A stretch of DNA of 64,000 nt from Desulfovibrio piger (lineage in GTDB: Bacteria > Desulfobacterota > Desulfovibrionia > Desulfovibrionales > Desulfovibrionaceae): positions 951,001 through 1,015,000 of the forward strand of contig NZ_OX636706.1 in NCBI RefSeq assembly GCF_951793255.1. Direction: 5' to 3'. Below, piece after piece: positions 47,404 to 55,376 of this stretch (positions are counted from its first letter, which is position 1; each line of letters opens with the position of its first letter). The notes beneath the pieces are model-generated. The model saw only the letters and a program-made list of their open reading frames with translations, made no database searches and was not told where the DNA came from. Both the position numbers and the translations under genes were made by a program.

Positions 47404-48162
47404 GAGAGTATTGCTAAAAGAATGATAAAATATCTTCTCTTTGCCCGTTCACATGAAATCTGGCAAAGAGAGATATTGTGAGATCAACCATTCGCAAGGA
47501 CCTTGAAACCACCTGAGATTTACGTTTGAAACGGGCAAACCAGTGTCTTTGGCGGGCATTATTTCGTTCAATTCGCACGGTTCCCCGTTTTCCTTGAATG
47601 AGGTCGTCCTCGGGTATTTCCCGTGGATATACTTTCCAGTTGTCGGTACAGAAGAACCAGACAGACCAACGGCGAAGCCTTGCCATCAATCTTGCAAGAG
47701 TGCTTTGGTCACGATTGCCACATTCCCAGTCAATGAGTTGACCGGTATCGCGACAATAAGCTTTCCAGAGCCATAGTTTGTTTTTTTTGAATGCAAATAG
47801 TGCCACATCTCATCAAGTTCTATGATGACAGCTTCCCCAGGAGAAGGCTTTTCATAAGTTTTTTCAGCGAAATCCCGGACCCAACGCATGACGGTCGATG
47901 TTGCAACTCCATAAATACGTGCTATGGCATTAAACGAAAGGCCCAAAGTATAAAGCAGGATGGCCATTGCCTTTTCCGTTGCCGGTCGTCCTCTGGGAGT
48001 GTCACGGGTAAATTGAAAACCGCAGTCTTTGCAGCGAAATCTCTGACGCTCCAAGTGTCTTCCATTCTTCACAATCCGCTCTGACGCACATTTTGGACAG
48101 TATTGCATAAAGAACTCCTTAACTGGAGTATACCATTATAACATTCTTTATGCAATACTCTC
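47404..48162 (-). mobile_element. IS1-like insertion sequence inside dsrA copy 2
   Basis: 759 bp, near the 768 bp of classical IS1. Its ends are inverted repeats starting GAGAGTATTGC, with further imperfect matching inwards (AGAATG/CATTCT). The sequence CCTGTTTG stands at 47396-47403 and again at 48163-48170, an exact 8-bp target duplication. The transposase is read in the same direction as the dsr genes. Composition is clearly more AT-rich than dsr. Confidence 0.93.
47414..48108 (-). CDS. IS1-family transposase InsA-InsB' (frameshift product)
   Basis: Frame one (48108-47686) gives an InsA-like protein with a zinc-ribbon CPKCASERIVKNGRHLERQR and CKDCGFQF, followed by an HTH (LSFNAIARIYGVATSTVMRW). 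Frame two (ending 47414) lies in the -1 frame and holds the DDE part: DNWKVYPREIPEDDLIQGKR and RIERNNARQRHWFARFKRKS. Eight consecutive A on the coding strand (T8 at 47781-47788) form the slippery site, as in IS1. The fusion would be about 230 residues. Both frames look intact, so the element is probably still able to move. Confidence 0.92.
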
Positions 48163-48265
48163 CCTGTTTGATGTCGGACACAAAGCTCGGCCAGGGGCCG
48201 CTTTCGAGCTGGTCCAGCAGGGGAGTCGCATGTTTCGGCATTGCCATACCTCCATGAGTGCATAT

Positions 48266-48292
48266 TTCAACGAAAAATCGTTGAATATTTTA
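48266..48292 (-). promoter_or_regulatory. Promoter-proximal palindrome and -10 box of dsr copy 2
   Basis: The perfect 20-bp palindrome TTCAACGAAAAATCGTTGAA (48266-48285) lies 25 bases before the dsrA copy 2 start. Just upstream on the minus strand is a -10-like TAAAAT (48292-48287) with no good -35, as expected for an activator-dependent promoter. Transcription would start within the palindrome. Confidence 0.6.
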
Positions 48293-48363
48293 CCAAATGC
48301 TGAAAAAATGGCGCATCCTCGGGGGTAAAGATGGCCTTTCCAGCCACGGCATGGCTTCTTGGT

Positions 48364-48377
48364 AACAAAAAATCGTT
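48364..48377. promoter_or_regulatory. Second copy of the palindrome, one mismatch
   Basis: AACAAAAAATCGTT differs from the consensus AACGAAAAATCGTT at one base. It lies about 80 bases upstream of the proposed transcription start of dsr copy 2. Confidence 0.5.
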
Positions 48378-48446
48378 GCTCTTGGCAATAGAAAAAGAGG
48401 AATTTTCGTTTTTAGACGGCAAAATTTATGCTCGTGGTGTTGTTTT

Positions 48447-48460
48447 AACGAAAAATCGTT
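48447..48460. promoter_or_regulatory. Third copy of the palindrome, perfect core
   Basis: AACGAAAAATCGTT, extended on the right by GAA as in the first copy. It lies about 170 bases upstream of the proposed start. The spacing of the three sites would suit looping or cooperative binding. Confidence 0.6.
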
Positions 48461-48620
48461 GAATCGAGGAGGGGTAAAGGGCGCGGGGCTCCGGCACGGT
48501 CAGGACCGTCCGAAGATGCGCCGCCATCCTGCGGTGTTGGAGTGGGGCATGGCAGGACGTGCGGGCCGTGAGGGCCGGCGCGGGCCGGGCTCCCCGGCGC
48601 GGCGTGCCTTCCGGCCCGGA

Positions 48621-50267
48621 TCAGACGTCCTGCTTGCGGAGGCCGAACTTCTTGATGCGGGAGCAGAGCGTGGTGGGGCTGATGCCCAGCAGGGCCGCGG
48701 CCCCGTCCTCGCCATAGATCTTGCCGTGGCACCGTTGCAGGGCATTGGCGATATTGGTCCGCTCCAGGGCCTGCATCTCCGCCTCGGTAAAGACGATGGC
48801 GTTGTCGTCGGCAGGCAGGACGGGCCGGGGCGCGGCAGAGGGAGGGGACGGCGGCAGGGCCTCCAGGTGCAGGAGACCGTCCGTGCTGCCTGCGGCCGCG
48901 CGCAGGAGGCATTCCTGCAGTTCGCGGACATTGCCGGGCCAGGCATAGGTCTGCAGGCGTCCCGGAGCGTCGTCGGCAAAGGCCAGTTCCGGCCGCTGCA
49001 GGTGGGCCCGGTCATGTTCCAGAAAGGCCTGGGCCAGCGGCAGGATGTCTTCCGGGCGCTCACGCAGGGGAGCGATGCGGATGGGGAAGGCATTGAGGCG
49101 GTAATAGAGGTCTTCGCGGAAAAGCCCCGCGCGCACCAGCTCGTAGAGGTCGCGGCTGGTGGCGGCCACAAGGCGTACGCTGAGCCGGTGTCCGCTGTCC
49201 TCGCCGCCGCGGTGGAACTCCTTGTCCTGCAGGACGCGCAGGAGCCTGGCCTGCAGAGGCAGGGGGAGCTCGTCCACGGCATCCAGGAAGAGCGTCCCGC
49301 CCGAGGCGGCCTCCAGAAAGCCCATGCGGGCCGCATGGCCGAAGAACTCGTCTTCGAAGCTGTCGGGCGCGATGGCGGCACAGTTGACCCGCACCAGCGG
49401 CCCGCCGGCCACGAAACTTTGCCGGTGCAGCTCGGCGGCCACGGCTTCCTTGCCGCTCCCGGCTTCGCCGGTGATGAGGACGGGCATGTCCGTACAAGCC
49501 ACCTGCCGGATCTTTTCCTTCAGCATGCGCATGCAGGGGCTGTCCCCTGTCAGCGCCAGGGCGGCCGGGGGAAGGGCATCGTTCTTCAGGTAGGCGTTCT
49601 CGATCTCCAGCTGCCGCTTCAGGCGGGTCAGCTCTTCAAAGGCCTGGGCATTGGCGATGGAGACCGCCAGATAGTCCGCGATCATGCGCAGGCGGTCCAT
49701 GGCCTGGGCATCCTGCACTTCGCGGCTGAAGACCGCGAAGACCCCCAGCACGCGGCCGCGGTGCACCAGCGGCTGGCCCAGGAAGGTGCGGATGCCTTCC
49801 CGGCGTATCCAGTCGGGCGAGGTCACCCAGTCCATATCCGGGCGGACGGCATCCACATGATAGGCGGTGCCTGACTGGGCAATGAGCCCCACCTTGCCCA
49901 GCCCCAGGGAAAAACGGCTGTGCTCGCCATCCAGGGCGGTCCAGGCATGCCCGTCCACGCGGGAACGCCCGGTGCTGGCCGCCAGCCGCAGGCACTGGCG
50001 ATGGTCGCGGCAATCGTAGAAATGGCGGCAGCTGGCGCAGAGGCTCGGCTCGGTCTGTTCCAGCAGCCAGATGCGGCACAGGGCCACGTCCTGCCGGGCG
50101 GCGAAGGTCTCCGCCACCAGACGGAAGATCTGGTCCAGCGACTGGCAGCGGGCCATCTCCAGAAGCAGGGCCCGGGTCTGCCCCATGTCCTGTTCGGGGG
50201 CCGGGGTTCCGGCAGGCAGGTCCGCTGTGGCCCCGGTGCGGGGAAAAGCTGGATGGTGGTCGTGCAT
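48621..50267 (-). CDS. GAF-AAA+-Fis regulator of the NtrC class without a GAFTGA loop
   Basis: 548 residues. Residues about 30-200 form a GAF-like sensor with a cysteine cluster LCASCRHFYDCRDHRQC (C-x2-C-x6-C-x5-C, near 75-92). The AAA+ domain follows: Walker A GEAGSGKE (266-273) and Walker B LFLDAVDELP. Between them, where sigma54 activators have FGHEKGAFTGA, this protein reads FFGHAARMGFLEAASGG; the sigma54-contacting loop is missing. The C-terminal Fis-type HTH is intact (NIANALQRCHGKIYGEDGAA, LLGISPTTLCSRIKKFGL). It may therefore act through sigma70 or as a repressor, as TyrR and Rhodobacter NtrC do. GGAGAG supports the start. A palindrome covers its own -35 box and three precede the adjacent dsr operon, its likely target. 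Confidence 0.9.
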   Translation of the reverse strand: MHDHHPAFPRTGATADLPAGTPAPEQDMGQTRALLLEMARCQSLDQIFRLVAETFAARQDVALCRIWLLEQTEPSLCASCRHFYDCRDHRQCLRLAASTGRSRVDGHAWTALDGEHSRFSLGLGKVGLIAQSGTAYHVDAVRPDMDWVTSPDWIRREGIRTFLGQPLVHRGRVLGVFAVFSREVQDAQAMDRLRMIADYLAVSIANAQAFEELTRLKRQLEIENAYLKNDALPPAALALTGDSPCMRMLKEKIRQVACTDMPVLITGEAGSGKEAVAAELHRQSFVAGGPLVRVNCAAIAPDSFEDEFFGHAARMGFLEAASGGTLFLDAVDELPLPLQARLLRVLQDKEFHRGGEDSGHRLSVRLVAATSRDLYELVRAGLFREDLYYRLNAFPIRIAPLRERPEDILPLAQAFLEHDRAHLQRPELAFADDAPGRLQTYAWPGNVRELQECLLRAAAGSTDGLLHLEALPPSPPSAAPRPVLPADDNAIVFTEAEMQALERTNIANALQRCHGKIYGEDGAAALLGISPTTLCSRIKKFGLRKQDV

Positions 50268-50385
50268 GGTCTCTCCGTCTGATGGCTGCTGTATCCAGAG
50301 CTGATGGGAGCGGTAAGGCGCTCTCGTGCTCTTTGCGCCCGGCCAAATAGTGGTGGGCAGGATCTTTTGGGCGTGTCGCAGCCCC

Positions 50386-50427
50386 AGACTACTGGTGACG
50401 GCAGGCTTTTTCAACGAAAAATAGTTG
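50386..50427 (-). promoter_or_regulatory. Regulator gene promoter overlapped by the palindrome
   Basis: On the minus strand TTGAAA (50414-50409), 17 bases, TAGTCT (50391-50386). The palindrome CAACGAAAAATAGTTG (50412-50427, one mismatch) overlaps the -35 box, which suggests autoregulation, most simply repression. Confidence 0.6.
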
Positions 50428-50787
50428 GAGCGGCGACGATGCCGTCCCGTGGTCGTGGGGGCGCTCCTTCATGGCCAGAGGTGAGGGACGAGTCTCTTTG
50501 TCCGGGCGGAGCTTCGCCGCCCGACAGCGGGCGTAAGGCGTACTGTCCCGGAAAAAGGCGGCCGGTGCTCCCCGATGTCATGACTGGGAAGGATATGCCG
50601 CAGAAGGGGCGTGTGATGCCGGAACGGTCGCAAGGAAGGCTGGAAAGAAGAGTGGGGAGGGATGCGGCCGATTCTGCGCACGGCGGCGTTGAGGGGCTAC
50701 AGGCGCCGGTAGGGAGCGTGTCGCGGGGATGGAAGGACGCTGCCGGACGCTGGAGATGCCGCAGGCCCCGGAAGATTTTTACAAGGA
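50428..50787. other. Spacer between the regulator and dsr operon copy 1
   Basis: 360 bases, no gene or RNA recognised. It contains GC-rich inverted repeats but no clear T-tailed hairpin. Confidence 0.4.
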
Positions 50788-50831
50788 CAAAACAAGAAAC
50801 GCCACAACAGAGGTTGTGGCATTTCTTGAGA
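50788..50831 (-). terminator. Terminator of dsr operon copy 1
   Basis: On the minus strand CAAGAAATGCCACAAC pairs with GTTGTGGCGTTTCTTG (one G-U-type mismatch), then TTTTG. It lies about 80 bases after the dsrD stop. Confidence 0.85.
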
Positions 50832-50909
50832 AAGGAGTCGAAGCTCCAATGGCCTTTGTAAACGCACAGACGTTGCAGTCGGGGCGTTCAAAAGCCGAAG
50901 GCAAAAAGA

Positions 50910-51146
50910 CTAGTCTTCGCCTTCGGTGTGGGCCTGCTTGCCAGCGCCCTTCAGGCCGTACATGGTGGTGGAGCCGGAAGACCAGAATTCCAGAACTTCT
51001 TCGTTCACCAGCTTGGTGAGGATCTTCTTCACTTCGCGGGGGCCCTTTTCGGGGAACAGCTCCGTGAAGTCCTTGAAGTAGAACTTGGACTTGGAGGAGG
51101 ACTTGCTCTTCAGGAATTCGACAACAACGTCTTTTTCGTCAGCCAT
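50910..51146 (-). CDS. dsrD: DsrD, copy 1
   Basis: 78 residues with Lys45 (KKILTKLVNEEV); otherwise identical to copy 2. Basic N-terminal helix (FLKSKSSSKSKFYFKDFTEL) and a winged-helix fold are typical. It acts with DsrAB in the cytoplasm, as an activator of sulfite reduction in recent reports. It begins 60 bases downstream of dsrB. The AGGAG in AGGAGAAAAAAA before the ATG is a good ribosome binding site. A strong terminator follows. Confidence 0.96.
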   Translation of the reverse strand: MADEKDVVVEFLKSKSSSKSKFYFKDFTELFPEKGPREVKKILTKLVNEEVLEFWSSGSTTMYGLKGAGKQAHTEGED

Positions 51147-51206
51147 TTTTTTTCTCCTGAACCCGGCGGCGCCGGAAAGCGCCGCCGGGGTATTTTCAAG
51201 CTCGGC

Positions 51207-52352
51207 TTAGAACTTGAACTGGGTGCTCTGACGCCAGGTGTAGTAAGCCGGATCGCGGAAGTCGTCGATCAGGTGGTGGGTGAACTGCAGGCCGGTCAGC
51301 TTGAAGAAGCTTTCCCAACCGATGCGCTCGGCCCAGTCGCCCAGACGTTCGTACTTGTTGGCGTTGGCGGCGTAGACTTCGACGATGTGCTTCACCGTCT
51401 TGGTCAGGCTGGGCCAACGGGGAGGTTCGTTGGGGATGTAACCCACGACGACCTTGGAGAACTTGGGCATGCTGATGCGGTTGGACACCTTGCCGCCCAC
51501 CATGATGGCGATACCGTCGCCTTCGTGGTCGGCGATGGGCAGGGCGGGGCACATGGTGTAGCAGTTACCGCAGTACATGCAGCGGTCTTCCTTGATGGCG
51601 ATGGAGTTCACCTTCTGACCGTTGTGTTCAACCTTGGTGGGACGAACGGCAGCGGTGGGGCAGGCGGCCACGGCCAGAGGAATTTCGCACAGCTGGTCAG
51701 CCCATTCGTGGTCGATCATGGGCGGTTTGCGGTGGATACCCACCAGACCGATGTCGGAGCAGTGCACGGCGCCGCACATGTTGATGCAGCAGGCCAGGGC
51801 GATGCGCACGGGAGCGGGCAGACGCATGTCCTTGAAGTCATCAAAGATGGCGTCCATCACGCACTTCACCGGGCCGGAGGCGTCGGTGGCGGGGGTGTGG
51901 CAGTGCACCCAGCCCTGGGTGTGCACCATGTTGCTGATACCAGCGCCGGTGCCGCCCACGGGGAACTTGAAGGAACCGCCGTCGAACTTGCGGCTGTTCA
52001 GGTCGTCGCGCAGGGCCTTCATGGTTTCTTCGTCTTCCACCATGAATTCGATGTTGTTACGAGTGGTCCAGCGCAGGTAACCGCCGCAGTACTTGTCGGC
52101 GATGTCGCACAGTTCGCGGATGTGGGTGATGGACATGGTGCGGGTGCCGCCCACGCGGACGGTGTACACCTTGTCGCCGCCTTCGGCCACGTGCATCAGC
52201 ACGCCGGGCTCAAGAATTTCGTGGTACAGCCACTTGCCGAAATTCTTTTTGATGACCGGCGGGAAGTATTCGTCGTACTTGTGGGGGCCGATGTCGGTAA
52301 TGCGGCCTTCCATCGGTTTGGCGGGATTGTACCCAGAAGAAATAAAAGCCAT
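51207..52352 (-). CDS. dsrB: Dissimilatory sulfite reductase beta subunit, copy 1
   Basis: 381 residues. DsrAB, a cytoplasmic alpha2beta2 enzyme, reduces sulfite with siroheme and iron-sulfur clusters as the terminal step of sulfate respiration; DsrC and the DsrMKJOP membrane complex, not in this window, are its partners. [16 protein letters not shown] holds the siroheme-linked cluster cysteines; [18 protein letters not shown] is the inserted ferredoxin domain. The N-terminus [20 protein letters not shown] is typical of Desulfovibrio DsrB. It starts 18 bases after dsrA. Confidence 0.98.
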   Translation of the reverse strand: MAFISSGYNPAKPMEGRITDIGPHKYDEYFPPVIKKNFGKWLYHEILEPGVLMHVAEGGDKVYTVRVGGTRTMSITHIRELCDIADKYCGGYLRWTTRNNIEFMVEDEETMKALRDDLNSRKFDGGSFKFPVGGTGAGISNMVHTQGWVHCHTPATDASGPVKCVMDAIFDDFKDMRLPAPVRIALACCINMCGAVHCSDIGLVGIHRKPPMIDHEWADQLCEIPLAVAACPTAAVRPTKVEHNGQKVNSIAIKEDRCMYCGNCYTMCPALPIADHEGDGIAIMVGGKVSNRISMPKFSKVVVGYIPNEPPRWPSLTKTVKHIVEVYAANANKYERLGDWAERIGWESFFKLTGLQFTHHLIDDFRDPAYYTWRQSTQFKF

Positions 52353-52370
52353 GTTCTTCTCCCCCTTAAA

Positions 52371-53684
52371 CTAGCGTTGATGGCGTTTGCGGAATTCAGC
52401 CAGGTCGCGGGTCCAGCCGCCGGGCACTTCTTCTTCCTTGAAGAAGATGTACGGGTTGGAGCGGGGAGCCGTGACGTGGTAAGGAGCGGCTTCGGTGTCG
52501 GTGACTTCGAGCAGCTTCTGGAAGGAAAGACGCTTCATGGTTTCGCCCACGCGTTCGCGGTTCTTGCCTTCTTCCATCCACCAGTCCCAAATCTTTTCGA
52601 TGACTTCCTTGATTTCATCGTAGGGAGCTTCACAGGAGATGAAGGGCACCAGCAGCGAACCCATCTGGGCGCCGTCCACCACGGGGGCCTTAGCACCCAC
52701 GAGGATGCTGGCGCCGCGTTCGTCACCGATGTGCAGAGCGCGAGGCATGGTGTTGATGCAGTGCATGCAGCGCACGCAGTCGGCGGTCTTGATGGACAGC
52801 TTGTTGCCGTCCCAGCTCATGCACTTGGAGGGGCAGAGGTCGATGACTTCCTTCTGGATGTCGAATTTGCCCCAGTCACGACCGGCGTGAGCACCGGCGT
52901 TGGGCTTGAATTCGCCGCCCACGTAGGCTTTCACGGCATCCTGGTCGATCTTGATGTCGTCCTTCCAGGTACCCACCACAGCGAAGTCGGAACGGGCCAT
53001 GGCGCACACGCAGCCGTTGGGGCAGCCGTCGAACTTGAACTTGAACTTGTAGGGGAAGGCGGGACGGTGCAGTTCGTCCTGGTAGTCCTGGGTCAGCTGG
53101 TAGCACATGTCCTGGGTGTTGTAGCAGGCATATTCGCAGCGGGACTGACCGAGGCAGGCTTCGGGGGTACGCAGGTTGGAGCCGGAACCACCGAGGTCGA
53201 CGTTCAGCTTGTGGGTCAGGTCGTGGAAGATTTCTTCCAGCTGCGGGGTCTGGGTGCCCAGGAGCACGATGTCACCGGTGGAACCGTGCATGTTGGTCAT
53301 ACCGGAACCGCGCAGATCCCAGATGTCGCACAGGTCACGCAGGAACTTGGTGTGGTAGTATTTGGCAGCGGGCTGGGCCACACGCATGGTGTGGAAGTGG
53401 GCCACGCCGGGGAATTTTTCGGGCTGGTCGCAGTAACGGCCGATAACGCCGCCACCGTAACCGAACACGCCCACGATACCGCCGTGCTTCCAGTGGGTTT
53501 CCTTTTCTTCGTAGGAAAGTTCCAGAACGCCCAGCAGGTCTTCAGGGGCATCAGCGGGAATCTGGTAGTCGAGCCCTTTCGGATTGGCCGCACGGGCGGC
53601 GGCTTCCTGTTTGATGTCGGACACAAAGCTCGGCCAGGGGCCGCTTTCAAGCTGGTCCAACAGGGGGGTTGCATGTTTCGCCAT
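52371..53684 (-). CDS. dsrA: Dissimilatory sulfite reductase alpha subunit, copy 1
   Basis: 437 residues from the second ATG of MAMAKHATPL; GGAGGT touches the first ATG directly, whereas it stands six bases before the second, so the mature start is MAKHATPLLD as in other Desulfovibrio. Siroheme cluster cysteines appear as CLGQSRCEYAC, the ferredoxin domain as CPSKC and CVRCMHCINTMPRALHIG. The C-terminus (NPYIFFKEEEVPGGW) is typical. This is the intact alpha subunit and must serve the cell, since copy 2 is interrupted. Its leader is quite different from that of copy 2. Confidence 0.98.
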   Translation of the reverse strand: MAKHATPLLDQLESGPWPSFVSDIKQEAAARAANPKGLDYQIPADAPEDLLGVLELSYEEKETHWKHGGIVGVFGYGGGVIGRYCDQPEKFPGVAHFHTMRVAQPAAKYYHTKFLRDLCDIWDLRGSGMTNMHGSTGDIVLLGTQTPQLEEIFHDLTHKLNVDLGGSGSNLRTPEACLGQSRCEYACYNTQDMCYQLTQDYQDELHRPAFPYKFKFKFDGCPNGCVCAMARSDFAVVGTWKDDIKIDQDAVKAYVGGEFKPNAGAHAGRDWGKFDIQKEVIDLCPSKCMSWDGNKLSIKTADCVRCMHCINTMPRALHIGDERGASILVGAKAPVVDGAQMGSLLVPFISCEAPYDEIKEVIEKIWDWWMEEGKNRERVGETMKRLSFQKLLEVTDTEAAPYHVTAPRSNPYIFFKEEEVPGGWTRDLAEFRKRHQR

Positions 53685-53712
53685 TGCCATACCTCCACAT
53701 GGTTTGTTGTAT

Positions 53713-53728
53713 CACATCGCGTGATGTG
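53713..53728. promoter_or_regulatory. Short inverted repeat just upstream of dsrA copy 1
   Basis: CACATC-GCGT-GATGTG, 29 bases before the dsrA start, in the same place as the palindrome before copy 2 but unrelated in sequence. Possible operator or 5' leader hairpin. Confidence 0.4.
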
Positions 53729-53806
53729 CCTTCGTCATGACGCTTGGGGCCGGAGTAGCCCGGAACCGCACACGACAAAACGCCGCCGGGGCGGCCTCGT
53801 CTTGCG

Positions 53807-53830
53807 GCCTGCACACATATGTGTGCAGGC
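53807..53830. promoter_or_regulatory. Perfect 24-bp palindrome in the dsr copy 1 leader
   Basis: Centre TGCACACATATGTGTGCA extended by GCC/GGC on the two sides. No spacer, so it is more like a dimer-binding operator than a transcript hairpin. No T tract follows. Confidence 0.5.
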
Positions 53831-54043
53831 CCAGGTGCTGTTCCCTGTCCGGCGTAGTCAGACGGGGGATCGCAGGCGCAGCGGCAGACGCTGTTGGACG
53901 TCCGGCACTGCGGGCTGCAATGCAGTTCTGCTTCTTCTAGCGTATTTCTTTGGCGATGACAACCGCTGTTTCTTGTGATTGACCGCTTTTTCACAGCACA
54001 GACACAATGCGGGCTGCGCAGGCATGTTGTTTGTATGGTGCGG

Positions 54044-54072
54044 ATAACTATGTGAAAAAAATATCATATCAA
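54044..54072 (-). promoter_or_regulatory. Candidate promoter of dsr operon copy 1
   Basis: On the minus strand TTGATA (54072-54067), 17 bases, AGTTAT (54049-54044), in an AT-rich patch about 360 bases before dsrA. It would give a long leader containing both palindromes. Confidence 0.35.
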
Positions 54073-54276
54073 CTTCTCCAAAAATATACGCTATGCCGCC
54101 CTGATAGACACGGTGCAGTCACGGGACCGGTCCATTGCCGGGCAGCCTGTGCAGAGCGTTCCGCTGTCCCCTGCGGGAGCGCCCCCTGTGCTCGCCTTGG
54201 CAAAAAAGGCATTAGCGGCTATGGTTCGGGCAGTATTTCACAGTGCCGCCGGGAGCGGCCCAGCAAGGAAAAAAGC

Positions 54277-54546
54277 ATGAAAGACGAGCGTGGTTTGTAC
54301 TATTTCCCCAATGCCGCGGACCACAGGGCCCGCATGTACGTGCGGCGCGGTGAGGACGGCGGCGTGCAGTTCCGCCTTTGGCAGTCCGACCATCCCGAGG
54401 TCTGGGACCGCCACCAGTGGCTGGACCTGCAGGTCATCGAAGACGCGGCGCGCCTGTACCGTGAGGAGCGCAACGCCGATGCCGATCCCCTCAAGCTCTA
54501 TGATGCGGCCGTGGCCCGCGCCCTGCTGGAGGAGGCCGGTCTGTGA
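54277..54546 (+). CDS. Hypothetical protein, first gene of the rlpA operon
   Basis: 89 residues, acidic, soluble. It contains RARMYVRRGEDGGVQFRLWQ and EVWDRHQWLDLQVIEDAARL; the family is not recognised, though the look is of a small conserved Desulfovibrio protein. AAGGA precedes the ATG at 54277. Its stop overlaps the GTG of the next gene (GTGA), so the two are translationally coupled and probably linked in function. Confidence 0.72.
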   Translation: MKDERGLYYFPNAADHRARMYVRRGEDGGVQFRLWQSDHPEVWDRHQWLDLQVIEDAARLYREERNADADPLKLYDAAVARALLEEAGL

Positions 54547-55376
54547 ACGGGCGCTGGTCGCCGGAACGCAAGGCCTTTTTAGTGCGCGACCTGGTGCGTG
54601 ACTACTGCCAGGTCTATGAGGGGCTGGAAGAGCAGCGCCGCCGTTTCGATCACGAAGGCGCCGTTTCCTATTCGTCCATCCGCGACCTCCTGGGCGAGGC
54701 CATGCGCAAGGGCGTGTTCTGGCGCCTCAAGGATACGGCGCATCACCTGTTCCGCAACAGCCAGTCCCAGACCCCGGACAAGGACGCCATCCTGCTCTGG
54801 CAGTATTCCGGCAGCCGTCATCCCGACGGCCTGGTCAGCCAGCAGCCGGTGGAGGCGCTCATCGACTGGTGCGTGGGCTATGCCTTCCACGAGTGCGCCA
54901 AACTGCGCGAGGACGCCTTCCAGCGCCAGCACTATGCCAACCGTCTGGCCCAGCTGGGACGCCATCAGGGCGTGACGGCCGAGCTCTACGATCCTTTGCG
55001 CCAGCTGGGCGAGCAGACCGCCGAGAGCTCCGCGCGCGAGCTGCAGCGCATCCTGCATGTGCTGCGGCATGGCCTGTTCCTGCTGCTTCGCTATCTGGAA
55101 GGGCAGGAGGACAACACACATCTGGCCCGCTGGCTGGTCATGGAAGAGGCCCGGGCCCGTGCGGTGTTCGCCGACCTGTATGACGACCTGCTCTCCGCCC
55201 TGTACGGGAGCCGGCCCCAGCGCCTGTACATGCTGGCGGCCTGGGACCTGCTGGAGGCCGGTCGCAGCGAGGAGGCCCGCTGCATGCTGGAATGCGCCGC
55301 CCGAATGGGTCGCCTGGATGCCGAGAGCCTGACCCTGTTGCGGCAGCTGGAACAACTGCAGGAAGAGGGACGATGA
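54543..55376 (+). CDS. Hypothetical helical protein, second gene of the rlpA operon
   Basis: 277 residues from a GTG overlapping the previous stop by four bases. No signal peptide; mostly helical, rich in arginine, glutamate and leucine (ILHVLRHGLFLLLRYLEGQE). The central stretch LVMEEARARAVFADLYDDLL and the C-terminal coiled-coil-like LLRQLEQLQEEG suggest a scaffold or tetratricopeptide-like protein, but no repeat is clear. Its stop TGA overlaps the rlpA ATG (ATGA). The three genes are tightly packed and should be coexpressed. Confidence 0.75.
   Translation: MNGRWSPERKAFLVRDLVRDYCQVYEGLEEQRRRFDHEGAVSYSSIRDLLGEAMRKGVFWRLKDTAHHLFRNSQSQTPDKDAILLWQYSGSRHPDGLVSQQPVEALIDWCVGYAFHECAKLREDAFQRQHYANRLAQLGRHQGVTAELYDPLRQLGEQTAESSARELQRILHVLRHGLFLLLRYLEGQEDNTHLARWLVMEEARARAVFADLYDDLLSALYGSRPQRLYMLAAWDLLEAGRSEEARCMLECAARMGRLDAESLTLLRQLEQLQEEGR

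Larger units (their letters stand above)
46161..48241 (-). pseudogene. dsrA: Dissimilatory sulfite reductase alpha subunit, copy 2, split by IS1-like element
   Basis: The N-terminal 26 or so codons (48241 down to 48171) and the remaining codons (47403 down to 46161) are separated by a 759-bp insertion sequence plus an 8-bp duplication. Removing 767 bases leaves a frame of 1320 bases counted from the first ATG (48247), exactly the length of copy 1. The rest is free of stops and differs from copy 1 at about 11 of 439 residues. Siroheme cysteines (CLGQSRCEYAC) and ferredoxin cysteines (CVRCMHC) are kept, so the damage looks recent. The GGAGGT site points to the second ATG (48241), giving a start MPKHATPL. 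Confidence 0.95.

Noticed and set aside
48248..48620. Sigma54 promoter for dsr copy 2
   Set aside because: I searched for GG-N10-GC with a TGGCAC/TTGC context on the minus strand and found no convincing match; this agrees with the missing GAFTGA loop in the neighbouring regulator.
50928..53978. A 1016-codon open frame on the plus strand across dsr copy 1
   Set aside because: A mirror of the dsrABD genes; the product is a His/Gly/Val repeat-like sequence. A matching mirror exists over copy 2, which proves it only follows the real genes.
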